Shown here: positions 35,787-43,107 of the stretch, one piece after another
How positions within the stretch are numbered: position 1 is the first letter of the stretch
Layout: each line of letters begins with the position of its first letter
NCBI RefSeq assembly: GCF_001936595.1
Contig: NZ_MLBG01000025.1
Coordinates: 1-43,107 of the forward strand
DNA from: Desulfovibrio sp. DV
GTDB taxonomy: Bacteria > Desulfobacterota > Desulfovibrionia > Desulfovibrionales > Desulfovibrionaceae
DNA length: 43,107 nt
Reading direction: 5' to 3'
Translations under genes and position numbers: made by a program
Notes under the pieces: model-generated
Databases searched by the model: none
What the model was told of the DNA's origin: nothing
Seen by the model: only the letters and a program-made list of their open reading frames with translations

Positions 35787-36476
35787 TTAACGGCTGGACG
35801 AGGGGGTGAGGTCGCAGGCGAGGCGTACCCCGGCCCGGGATACGCCTTTCGCGTGTTGCACGGCGAACCGGATCAATTCCGCCGAGCTCTTAAGCCCCAG
35901 CGATTCGATCATCGTGTACTTGTGGAATTCCACAGTCCGGGAGGAAATCCCCAGGATGGCGGCGGATTCCTTGACGGAAAACCCCTCGGTGATGAGTTGC
36001 AGCACTTCGCGCTGCCGGGGGGTCAGTTGGGAAAAGGCATCGCCGGACACGGCCGGTCTTTCCCGCTGGTACTGCAGCAATTCGCCGGCAAGCAGCGGCG
36101 TGATGTAGGTCTTCCCCTTGAGGCCGCAACTGATCGCCGTCAGAAGCTCCGACGAGGCGGAATGCTTGAGCACGTAGCCCAGTGCCCCGGCCTCGAAGGC
36201 GCTGGCGGCATAATCGACGTCCACATGCATGGTGAGGAAGATGACGGCCACGGACTTGTGCCGCTTCTTTATCTGGCGCACCGCGTCGATGCCGTTGAGC
36301 AGCGGCATGGAGATGTCCACCACCAGGGCGTCCGGGCGCAATCGGTCGACGGCCTCGAGCAGGGCACGGCCGTCCTCGACGATCCCGATCAGTTCGTAGT
36401 CGGGTTCGAGCAGGCCGCGTACACCCTCGGCCACCATGCGATGGTCATCGGCCAGTAGAATTCTCGGCTTCTTCAT
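35787..36476 (-). CDS. NarL/FixJ-type response regulator
   Basis: A 229-residue regulator. The receiver has ILLADDHR, phospho-acceptor D54 in LVVDISMPLLNG, T in IFLTMH and K in YVLKHSAS. The LuxR-type HTH reads LTPRQREVLQLITEGFSVKE and then ISSRTVEFHKYTMIESLGLK. The start overlaps the kinase gene by 32 nt. It probably controls the transporter/sulfatase-like cluster immediately upstream (38472-42853). Confidence 0.93.
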   Translation of the reverse strand: MKKPRILLADDHRMVAEGVRGLLEPDYELIGIVEDGRALLEAVDRLRPDALVVDISMPLLNGIDAVRQIKKRHKSVAVIFLTMHVDVDYAASAFEAGALGYVLKHSASSELLTAISCGLKGKTYITPLLAGELLQYQRERPAVSGDAFSQLTPRQREVLQLITEGFSVKESAAILGISSRTVEFHKYTMIESLGLKSSAELIRFAVQHAKGVSRAGVRLACDLTPSSSR

Positions 36477-38379
36477 GCCGCCTCTCCTCCAAGGGAACCG
36501 TCACGTGGATCACGGCGCCCTGGTATGGTTCCGAATGGATGGCGAATTCCCCTTTGGCGTACTGGACCCGCTCCCGCATGCTGGCCAGGCCGATGCCGGG
36601 AGTCAGCTTGGCGCATTGCGGCTTGAAGCCGACGCCGTCGTCCTTGATGGTTAATACCAGCTTCTCTTTCGTACCCTGCAGGGAAATGTCAACGCGACCG
36701 GCACGGGCGTGCTTGGCGATGTTGCGCAAGCCCTCCTGGACGACCCGGTAGAGGCACAGGGCCGTATCCAACGGAATTATCGCGAACTCGCCCTCAAAAC
36801 TGCAATCCACCACCAGGCCTTCCCGGTTGGAGAAACTGCCGCACATCGCCTGGATCGCCCTGACGAGGCCGAAATCCTTGAGCTTCGAGGGGTGCAACTC
36901 TCGGGATAGTGCATGCATGTCTTCGGAAAGGTTTATGATCTTTCCCTTCGCGTCGATGATTTCGTCCAGTATCCGGGCTCCCGGCTGCCGGATGTGCAGC
37001 TCCACGGTACCGATCTCGATGGCGATGGCGGCCAGGCGCTGGACGAAATCATCGTGGAATTCCCGCGACAGCCGGCTGAGTTCCTCTTCCTGGGAGGAAA
37101 TCAGCCGTCTGGCCAGGGTCTGCAGTTCGCGCTGGCTGCAGCGCAACGCGACTTCCGCCTTTTTCCGCTGCCGCAGGTTGAAAAACAGGCCCACGACCAG
37201 CAGCGACTGCAAGGCGAAAAGAACAGCCGCGCCGATGATGTACTTCTTGTAGCGATCCCAGGTCGTCGCTTCCCGGTAGGCGATGAAGGCGTCCGGCGGC
37301 AGCAGGTTCTCGTTGAGCTGGAAACGGTTGAGCTGTCGCCAATCGTAGAACGTGACCTTCGTATCCATCCCGTCGTCGAAAGGGATTTCGCCCGCCGGTT
37401 GCCCGGCCAGGACACGCAGGGCGATCTTCCCCGCCTGGAGTCCCTGCAGCCGCATGCTGACCATCGGTCCGCCGACGATCCCGTTGCCGAAGTAGGAGTC
37501 GTAAATGCCCCAGATCGGGCAGCCGGCGTAATTCGAGACGGACGGAATCACATCCCGGGGAACGAAGAACCGGCCCTTGGCGTCGACGAAGAGCGTCGAG
37601 AAGAAGATCAGGGAATCGGCGGGCAGGGACTGGCAACGGTCAAGGATCTCGCCAAGCCCGAGGCCGCCGAGGTCGATGCATTCGACGCGTGGGTACAAGG
37701 CCACGATGGCCTGGCGCAAGAGCACGGCCCTGACCTCGTCGTTCTCGAACGCCCCGTAGATGAGCACGGCATGCCGGGCTTCGGGTCGGAAACGCAACGC
37801 CGAAGCCACGAGCTGGCGGGCCAGTTCCGCCGGCTCCAGGACGCCGCTGACGCGCTTGCCAAAGGAGGCGGCGAGGATATTCTCCTTGTACGGCTCGGGA
37901 ATGTCGCAGACCACGACCGGAACCCCCGGGAAGACCTCCTCCGCCTGTTCGATCAGGAAATGCGCCGCCGGTACATCGACGGAGATGACGAGATCAATGG
38001 GAATGGCCCCATACCGCTGGTGCAGCAGGTCGGCGAGGGCCTGTCGCTGTTTCTCGTGGCGAAATCGCGATAAGTCCAGGTACTCGGAAAAAATCTGCAT
38101 TTTGAAGGGGGCTTTCTCCGAGAGCGCCTCCTGCAGTCCTTTCTCCGCCATTTGCGTGGCCGGAAAATCCAGGGGCATGGAGTACAGGATCACCACCCGC
38201 TTTTCGGTCCAGGCCGAAACAGGGCCTGGGGCGGCCAAGGCGTCCCCGCCGTGCGACGAGAAAAGCGGAGCCTCCGGGCTTCCCAGACAGGCAAGCCACA
38301 AAAGAAGCAGGCACAGGCGTCTTGTGGAAAACTGGGCAGCTGGCGTCCACAGAGGTGTTTTCAGGCGTTTTCCTCGCAA
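36445..38379 (-). CDS. Sensor histidine kinase with ABC-type substrate-binding domain
   Basis: A 644-residue kinase with a TTG start at 38379 (GGGAGG 5 nt upstream). A signal/TM segment (RLCLLLLWLACLGS) leads to an extracytoplasmic domain at 55-350 of the periplasmic-binding-protein/TrpX-like (ABC_sub_bind) type: RVVILYSMPLDFPATQMAEK, LVISVDVPAAHFLIEQ, VVVCDIPEPY, AVLIYGAFENDEVRA, then a domain-2 block with GCPIWGIYDSYFGNG. One TM follows (380-402), then HisKA_3 motif SREFHDDFVQRLAA (His442) and HATPase_c (VVQEGLRNIAKHA, DDGVGF, GIGLASMRERV). It should sense a small ligand directly, possibly the substrate of the adjacent MFS symporter. Confidence 0.92.
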   Translation of the reverse strand: MRGKRLKTPLWTPAAQFSTRRLCLLLLWLACLGSPEAPLFSSHGGDALAAPGPVSAWTEKRVVILYSMPLDFPATQMAEKGLQEALSEKAPFKMQIFSEYLDLSRFRHEKQRQALADLLHQRYGAIPIDLVISVDVPAAHFLIEQAEEVFPGVPVVVCDIPEPYKENILAASFGKRVSGVLEPAELARQLVASALRFRPEARHAVLIYGAFENDEVRAVLLRQAIVALYPRVECIDLGGLGLGEILDRCQSLPADSLIFFSTLFVDAKGRFFVPRDVIPSVSNYAGCPIWGIYDSYFGNGIVGGPMVSMRLQGLQAGKIALRVLAGQPAGEIPFDDGMDTKVTFYDWRQLNRFQLNENLLPPDAFIAYREATTWDRYKKYIIGAAVLFALQSLLVVGLFFNLRQRKKAEVALRCSQRELQTLARRLISSQEEELSRLSREFHDDFVQRLAAIAIEIGTVELHIRQPGARILDEIIDAKGKIINLSEDMHALSRELHPSKLKDFGLVRAIQAMCGSFSNREGLVVDCSFEGEFAIIPLDTALCLYRVVQEGLRNIAKHARAGRVDISLQGTKEKLVLTIKDDGVGFKPQCAKLTPGIGLASMRERVQYAKGEFAIHSEPYQGAVIHVTVPLEERRHEEAENSTGR

Positions 38380-38471
38380 CGGGACCTCCCGTCCCAGTCG
38401 GCGCTTCTGTCATCTCCGACAAGCGGCGGCAAGGTCAAGGGACCCTGCCGCCGTTCGGCCCGAGCCGCAAC

Positions 38472-39905
38472 CTATTCGATTTCCTCCAGGCTCTTGCCGC
38501 CGGTCCGCTTGCCCCACAGCAGCAGCGGAATGACCGGCACCAGGTACAGGATGCCCACGGCGTCGAAGACGCCGGCGAATCCGTAAGCCTGGTGGATCAG
38601 CGGAATGAGCGGTTGGGAGGCGGAAACGGACAGCCGGGCCAGCCCGTTCTGAAATCCGGTGGCGGTGTTGCGCATTGTGGTCGGGTAGGATTCGGCCGTA
38701 TAGGAGAACAGGATGAAGTTCACGGCCATGTTTACGACGGTCACGGTGAATCCGGCGCAGATGAGCCCCGTGAGGCTGTCCATGAAGGCGAAGGCGATGG
38801 CGCTTAAGCCCGTGGCCACGCTCAGAAGCGCCAGGGGGATCTTTCGGCCGCCCCGGTCCGAGACGAGGGAGGCCAGGAAGCAGCCGATGGGAACGCCGAT
38901 GCTGATGATGGTGGCCGCGGTGAGGCTCTCCGTGACCGTGAAGCCCTTCATCTTGAGCAGCTGCGTGGTCCACGTGGTCAGCAGGAAGCCGGCCGGGGTG
39001 ATGGTGACGAAAAGCAGGATCAGAAGCGTGGTCCGCAGCAGGTAGCGCGGGGTGAACATGCCGGTGATCACGCCCGTGACCTTGACTTTGGGTTCGACCT
39101 TTCGGCTGGCCGCGGACAGGTCGATGTCGCGGTGGGTCATGAAGGCGACCACAGCCTCGGCTTCGGCGACGCGCCCCCGGGAGACGAGCCAGCGGGGCGA
39201 TTCCTTGAGATATTTGAGGCCGAAGAAGAAGGCGACCAGGCCGACGCCGCCGGCGTAGAAGATGATGCGCCAGGCCTCGGGTCCCATGGGGATGATCAGG
39301 CGGCACAGGAAGGCGACGACGGGCACGGCGCAGAACCCCACGGCCGCCACCTTGCCCTGCCATTTCCCCCGGCTCTCGCAGGGCGACATCTCCGCGATAT
39401 AGGTCTGCGACGTGACCATCATGCAGAAGACGCCGAAGCCGGTCAGGGCGCGGAACACGGTGAAGACCGCGAAGCTGTCCGTGAAGCCGGTGACGATGGA
39501 GGAGATGGAAAAGACCAGGATGGAGCACAAAAACGTCTTGCGCCTGCCGATCAGGTCGGAGATGACCCCGCCGAGAAAGCCTCCCGAGGTCATGCCGATG
39601 AAATACCAGAAGACGATGGTGGCGATGTCGGTCATGGCCAGGTTCCAGGACTGGGACAGGGCTGGGGCCACGAAGCCGAAGTTCCAGTTGTCGAGCTGCT
39701 CGAAGAAGTAGGCGGCCATGATGATGAAGAACAGGAACTTATGGACGCCGGTGACGGGAATGCCGTCGAAATAGTTGTTGGCGAAACGACCCTTGGGCAG
39801 TGGCCCGCCGACGCTGTCCGGTGCCGGCGCGCAGGCTTCGTCCTGCCCCATGGACGCCGCGTTCCCGGCGTTTTCGAGGACCTGGTCCATGTTGTATTCG
39901 GCCAT
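38472..39905 (-). CDS. MFS symporter, sugar/aromatic-acid type
   Basis: A 477-residue transporter starting MAEYNMDQVLENAGNAASMG at 39905, with 12 TM segments after a hydrophilic 55-residue N-terminal extension. Motif A is present twice (DLIGRRKTF and SDRGGRKIP), and WYFIGMTSGGFLGG plus YIAEMSPCESRG match the sugar porter / AAHS group. The extension begins the membrane part at LFFIIMAAYFFEQLDNWNFG. It is 132 bp after the thioredoxin reductase-like gene and 92 bp before the kinase, all one strand. Import of a sulfated, phosphorylated or carboxylated substrate is inferred from context. Confidence 0.88.
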   Translation of the reverse strand: MAEYNMDQVLENAGNAASMGQDEACAPAPDSVGGPLPKGRFANNYFDGIPVTGVHKFLFFIIMAAYFFEQLDNWNFGFVAPALSQSWNLAMTDIATIVFWYFIGMTSGGFLGGVISDLIGRRKTFLCSILVFSISSIVTGFTDSFAVFTVFRALTGFGVFCMMVTSQTYIAEMSPCESRGKWQGKVAAVGFCAVPVVAFLCRLIIPMGPEAWRIIFYAGGVGLVAFFFGLKYLKESPRWLVSRGRVAEAEAVVAFMTHRDIDLSAASRKVEPKVKVTGVITGMFTPRYLLRTTLLILLFVTITPAGFLLTTWTTQLLKMKGFTVTESLTAATIISIGVPIGCFLASLVSDRGGRKIPLALLSVATGLSAIAFAFMDSLTGLICAGFTVTVVNMAVNFILFSYTAESYPTTMRNTATGFQNGLARLSVSASQPLIPLIHQAYGFAGVFDAVGILYLVPVIPLLLWGKRTGGKSLEEIE

Positions 39906-40037
39906 GATGCTTTTCTCTCCTTTGCGGGTAACAGGCTGTCGTTGGCCCGCCGTTGCCGGGTGCGTCCCGGGGAGTCTCCCTGTGCGTTGCGGGTTGAGAA
40001 TGCAAACGCCCGTCGCCTCGTTTCCGCCAAGCGTCCG

Positions 40038-40958
40038 CTACCGGCAGCGCAGAAACCGTTCCGCCGACAAGGCGGCCACGGTGCCGTCGGCCACGGCGGT
40101 GGTGATCTGGCGGAAGGGCTTGTCCACGATGTCGCCGGCCGCGAAGACGCCCGGCAGGCTGGTGGACGCATCCGGCGCGGCCGGGATGTAGCCGGCCTTG
40201 GTCAGTTCGATCTGATTTTTAAACAGCGCATTGTTGGGGAGCTGGCCCAGGAAGACGAAGACGCCGTCCACGGGCTCGCGCCAAGTCCTGCCTGCGGCGG
40301 TGTCTTCCAGCACGGCCGCCGTCAGCCGTCCGTCGACCGTTTCCAGGTCCACCACCCGGGTTCCGGTGTGGCCCTCGGCCTTGCCCGAGGCGAACAACGC
40401 CTCCTGGGTGGTGGCCGCGGCGAAGAACCTGGGCATGATCTCGACAAGGGTGACGTGGGCCACGCCGAGGGACAGGAGGTAGAGGCTCTCGTCGAAGGCG
40501 CTGTTGCCCCCGCCGGTCACCAGGACCCGCTTGCCGGCGTAGGGCGCACCGTCGCAGATGGCGCAGTGGTGGATCTGGTCGCATTCGGTGGGGACGTCGA
40601 GCGGCACGGGCTTGCGTCCGGTGGCCAGGATGACGGCCGGGGCGCGGTACACGGCCTCGTCGGTTTCGGCCGTCTTCACCTCGCCGGCCAAGTCCAGGCG
40701 CTCGATCTCGCAGACTTCCTCCACCGGCACGTCCAGGCTGTCCATGTGCTGCCGCATCCGGTCCATGAGCTCCATGCCATGGATGGACGGATAGGAGGGG
40801 AAGTTCTCCACCGTGTAGGTGGAATTGGCCAGGCCTCCCGTGATGTTGGATTCGAGGACGATGGCCTTGAGCTTGGCCCGGGCGGCGTAGATGGCGGCGG
40901 TCATGCCGGCCGGCCCGCCGCCGAGGATGAGGCAGTCGTAGTGGTATTCCGGTTTCAT
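40038..40958 (-). CDS. Thioredoxin reductase-like FAD/NAD(P)H oxidoreductase
   Basis: A 306-residue flavoprotein of the TrxB fold. The FAD-binding motif is CLILGGGPAGMTAAIYAARA; the redox pair C132-A-I-C135 sits in HHCAICDGAPY; the NAD(P)H motif is VLVTGGGNSAFDESLYL; the C-terminal FAD motif is PGVFAAGDIVD. It is separated by only 7 bp from the thioredoxin-like gene, which should be its partner. The NADP-binding 'HRRxxxR' signature is replaced by VEIMPRFFAA, so the nucleotide or electron donor may differ from standard TrxB. Confidence 0.9.
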   Translation of the reverse strand: MKPEYHYDCLILGGGPAGMTAAIYAARAKLKAIVLESNITGGLANSTYTVENFPSYPSIHGMELMDRMRQHMDSLDVPVEEVCEIERLDLAGEVKTAETDEAVYRAPAVILATGRKPVPLDVPTECDQIHHCAICDGAPYAGKRVLVTGGGNSAFDESLYLLSLGVAHVTLVEIMPRFFAAATTQEALFASGKAEGHTGTRVVDLETVDGRLTAAVLEDTAAGRTWREPVDGVFVFLGQLPNNALFKNQIELTKAGYIPAAPDASTSLPGVFAAGDIVDKPFRQITTAVADGTVAALSAERFLRCR

Positions 40959-40965
40959 GGCGTGG

Positions 40966-41274
40966 CTACCCCATCTGGTACAGGGCCAGAAGTTCCTTGG
41001 GATTCATGAGACCGGTCTTGGTCCGTCGCACCGCCCCGTCCTTGATGACGCACACGGTGGGGGCCCGCTCGGCTCCGAGCGCCTTGGCCGCGTCGGGATT
41101 CTTCTGGATGTCGAGCCCCAACAGCACGGCGGCGGGCATGAGCTGGCCGAACTTTTCCAGGACCTTCTCCATGTTCTTGCAGTGGGGGCACAGTTCCTTG
41201 AACACGATGCACACGCCGGCCGGCGTGGCCGCGATCGTTTCCTTGTAGTCGGTATTGGTGATTTCCTTGATCAT
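40966..41274 (-). CDS. Small thioredoxin-like protein with CPHC active site
   Basis: A 102-residue protein with active site C29-P-H-C32 in VFKELCPHCKNMEKVL. The cis-Pro region is RAPTVCVIKDG and the C-terminal helix ends LLALYQMG. CPHC is the DsbA-type dipeptide, giving a more oxidising potential than CGPC. Start ATG 41274 after GGAG; it lacks a signal peptide, so it is cytosolic. Sandwiched between the sulfatase-like and reductase genes. Confidence 0.87.
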   Translation of the reverse strand: MIKEITNTDYKETIAATPAGVCIVFKELCPHCKNMEKVLEKFGQLMPAAVLLGLDIQKNPDAAKALGAERAPTVCVIKDGAVRRTKTGLMNPKELLALYQMG

Positions 41275-41326
41275 CGCATCTCCCTGATGGGGCCGGGCCT
41301 GCCGAGGCGCGGCCCCGCGTGTTGTC

Positions 41327-42853
41327 TTAGAGGGTCTTGAGCTCACCGATGTACAACTTGATCTTTTGCAGCAGGTCGGCGGCCAGATCCTTGTTGTCGG
41401 CGATGATGTTCTCGAGTTGGAAGGGATCCTTGCGGCGATCATAGAGTTCGTCGCTGTCGGGCACTTCCTGCTTGGCCCCGGCGGTGCAGGACCACATGGC
41501 CTCGTCCTTCATAATCTCCTTGGCGGGGCTGTCGGCACTGACGTAATCGCGCTGGCTGGCGTCTTTCAGCAGCCAGTGGATGAAGGTGTGGTCTTCGGTG
41601 ATAATGGACCAGGACATGCCGTAGTAACCGGCGATGGCAAAGTCGCGCACTTTCTCGACCTGGCCGCGCATCATGGGAAGCAGATCCTTACCCTGCATGT
41701 CGATACAGCCGTAGACCGGGAAACCGTGGCCGCCGTCCAGGTCGTTGACATCCTGATGCAGGCCCAGGGCGCTTAGGATCGTGGGCGCGACATCCACGTT
41801 CTGGACGAAGCCCTTGAGGCGTTTGCCGCCCTCAAGGCCCGGGACGTGCATCAGAAGCGGCACGTGTACGAGTTCCTCGTAGGGCCAGGGCCGGCACTTG
41901 CGCATGATGCCGTGGCCGTGCTCCCCCTTGCCCATGGGCTGGCCGTGGTCGCTGGTGATGATAACCATGGTCTCGTCCCACAGGCCCTGGTCGCGGATGG
42001 AATCGAGGAGCTTGCCGATCTGCTTGTCCACGAGCTCGATATTCTCGGAATACAAGGCCCGGATGTGGGCGCACTCCTCGTCGGTGATGCGGCCTTCGAC
42101 AGGTGTCCAGGGCGCGAGCAGCAGCGGGTTGCCCGGCCACTCGGGATCGTAGGGACAGGGCTCCTTGGTCCAGACCGATGGCGGATCCCAAGGCTCGTGG
42201 GGATCGAAGGAATCGATCCAGAGCATGAAGGGGCGACTCTTGATGCGGATGTCACGCAGCCAGCGGTCGGCCTCGCGGGCCACGACGCTCACGTAGTTGT
42301 CGTCTTCGCTGCGCCACTGCTGCCGAAACTTGAGGAAGCACTCGATTTCCTCGAGCAGAGCCTTGCTCGCGTCGTCGATCAGTTCGCCCTTCTCGTTGTA
42401 GACCATGGTCGGCGACGTGTAGTCGATGGGGTGCATGCCAGGGTCGAGGGGCTCGTCGGCGTAGGTGGTGTGGTCGAGTTCGTGGCCGGGGCAGAACTTC
42501 ACGTAGTCAAAGCCCCGGGAGTAGCCGTATTTGGGCAGGCGCATGGGCGGGGTGTCATAGACCAGGGCGGTCTGCACCTTGCGGCCCCACAGGATGTCGG
42601 TGAGCGTCGTGTCGTCCTGGGACAGGGGCTGCCAGCCGGCAAAGGGCAAGGTAAAGCGGCCGGTCATCAGGGCCCGGCGCACCGGGACGGTGGGCAGACC
42701 CTCGCTGTAGGCGTTCTCGAAGAGGAAGCCGTTGCGCGCGAAACGGTCGAGGTTCGGCGTCTTCACCGTTTTGTTCCCGTAGCAGCCTAAATAGTTGTAC
42801 TGCAATGTATCGAGCATGATGAAGACGACATTTTTGATTTTCTTGTCCGCCAT
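41327..42853 (-). CDS. Sulfatase-superfamily hydrolase with Thr at the formylglycine position
   Basis: A 508-residue alkaline-phosphatase-superfamily enzyme. The N-terminal metal site is NVVFIMLDTLQYNYLGCYG (D15). The sulfatase signature normally reads C/S-x-P-x-R; here it is T55-V-P-V-R59 in LPTVPVRRALMTGR, so the residue converted to formylglycine is Thr. The later metal-binding SDHGQ and GEHGHGIMRK motifs are intact. There is no signal peptide, suggesting cytosolic action on an imported substrate. Length fits sulfatases and phosphonate monoester hydrolases. It is the first gene of the sulfatase-thioredoxin-reductase-MFS unit. Thr nucleophiles occur in NPP phosphodiesterases and phosphopentomutase, so a phosphoester or phosphonate substrate is an alternative. 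Confidence 0.85.
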   Translation of the reverse strand: MADKKIKNVVFIMLDTLQYNYLGCYGNKTVKTPNLDRFARNGFLFENAYSEGLPTVPVRRALMTGRFTLPFAGWQPLSQDDTTLTDILWGRKVQTALVYDTPPMRLPKYGYSRGFDYVKFCPGHELDHTTYADEPLDPGMHPIDYTSPTMVYNEKGELIDDASKALLEEIECFLKFRQQWRSEDDNYVSVVAREADRWLRDIRIKSRPFMLWIDSFDPHEPWDPPSVWTKEPCPYDPEWPGNPLLLAPWTPVEGRITDEECAHIRALYSENIELVDKQIGKLLDSIRDQGLWDETMVIITSDHGQPMGKGEHGHGIMRKCRPWPYEELVHVPLLMHVPGLEGGKRLKGFVQNVDVAPTILSALGLHQDVNDLDGGHGFPVYGCIDMQGKDLLPMMRGQVEKVRDFAIAGYYGMSWSIITEDHTFIHWLLKDASQRDYVSADSPAKEIMKDEAMWSCTAGAKQEVPDSDELYDRRKDPFQLENIIADNKDLAADLLQKIKLYIGELKTL

Positions 42854-43107
42854 GCCAATCTCCTTTGCAGCCGCCCCTTTGATGCAGGACTAGGCGGCCG
42901 CCACATTGTATCGACGCCAGGGCAGACAGTTTTTCGTCTGCGGCCCGACGTCCGTTTTCGTTTGTCACAGCTAATAAGAAAGGCTTTGGCACAACAACTC
43001 GTAAAATTACGAGGTTTGCCGTCTTTGTTTTCGGGGCCGGTTTTCCGGGAAGACAAGGTGGGGTGGCATCTCCGCCCCGCGGAGAGGTGGAAAGGCTGGG
43101 GCCGGCT
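42854..43107. other. Upstream region of the sulfatase-like gene
   Basis: 254 bp to the window edge. It should carry the promoter of the minus-strand operon. GCAGACAGTTTTTCGTCTGC at 42922-42941 is a small dyad that could be an operator or a terminator of an upstream gene. No supported gene. Confidence 0.4.

Noticed and set aside
39132-41009. Long plus-strand frame (625 codons)
   Set aside because: Antisense to the MFS, thioredoxin reductase-like and thioredoxin genes; low-complexity Gly/Asp/His composition.

Overview
The window looks like a chromosomal segment of a GC-rich, sulfate-reducer-like deltaproteobacterium (Desulfovibrio/Solidesulfovibrio type). This is inferred from codon use, the ftsX-ftsE-recN order, the MCP-CheW-CheA set, DsrE-like and 7TMR-DISM signalling proteins and many secreted proteins. 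It was not checked against any database.

Layout. (1) 1-4602, minus strand: a tightly packed, overlapping run of two Opp/Dpp-type permeases, recN, ftsE and the N-terminal part of ftsX. (2) 4763-20230: a tRNA-Ala(GGC) gene, followed 15.3 kb later by a degenerate copy of its 3' half plus its terminator and following bases. This is the classic footprint of a genomic island at a tRNA gene. The tRNA-proximal end is AT-rich and holds two cassette-like genes, an ApeA-like HEPN protein (candidate antiphage/RNase) and an auto-inhibited Fic protein. Each is bracketed by copies of one dispersed repeat (A, B, C). The rest of the interval holds an NlpC/P60-like secreted protein, a small secreted protein, a long poorly coding stretch with a structured-RNA candidate and a 27-bp perfect palindrome, an MCP (with an N-terminal frameshift), CheW, CheA, a YihY-family membrane protein and a Cys-rich thaumatin-like secreted protein. 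(3) 20319-29826: a GNAT acetyltransferase, a second copy of the structured-RNA candidate, a secreted NHL-repeat protein, a 7TMR-DISM histidine kinase/NarL regulator pair, a secreted alpha/beta hydrolase and a GH13 alpha-amylase-type enzyme. (4) 30531-35454: a periplasmic DsrE-like protein, then a yczE-methyltransferase-MFS operon divergent from a LysR regulator with a T-N11-A box between them, then a small MbeD/MobD-like protein. (5) 35787-42853, minus strand: a sulfatase-superfamily enzyme with Thr in place of the formylglycine Cys, a thioredoxin, a thioredoxin reductase-like flavoprotein, an MFS symporter and a two-component system whose sensor carries an ABC-type binding domain. Together these look like one sensing, uptake and hydrolysis unit.

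The most novel signals are: a ~290-bp promoter-RNA-terminator module present twice (9970-10293 and 21050-21373); a shared C-terminal tail (A/S-P-x-x-x-L-L...Q) on three unrelated secreted proteins; the repeat-bracketed HEPN and Fic cassettes next to tRNA-Ala; and the Thr-type sulfatase with its own thioredoxin pair.
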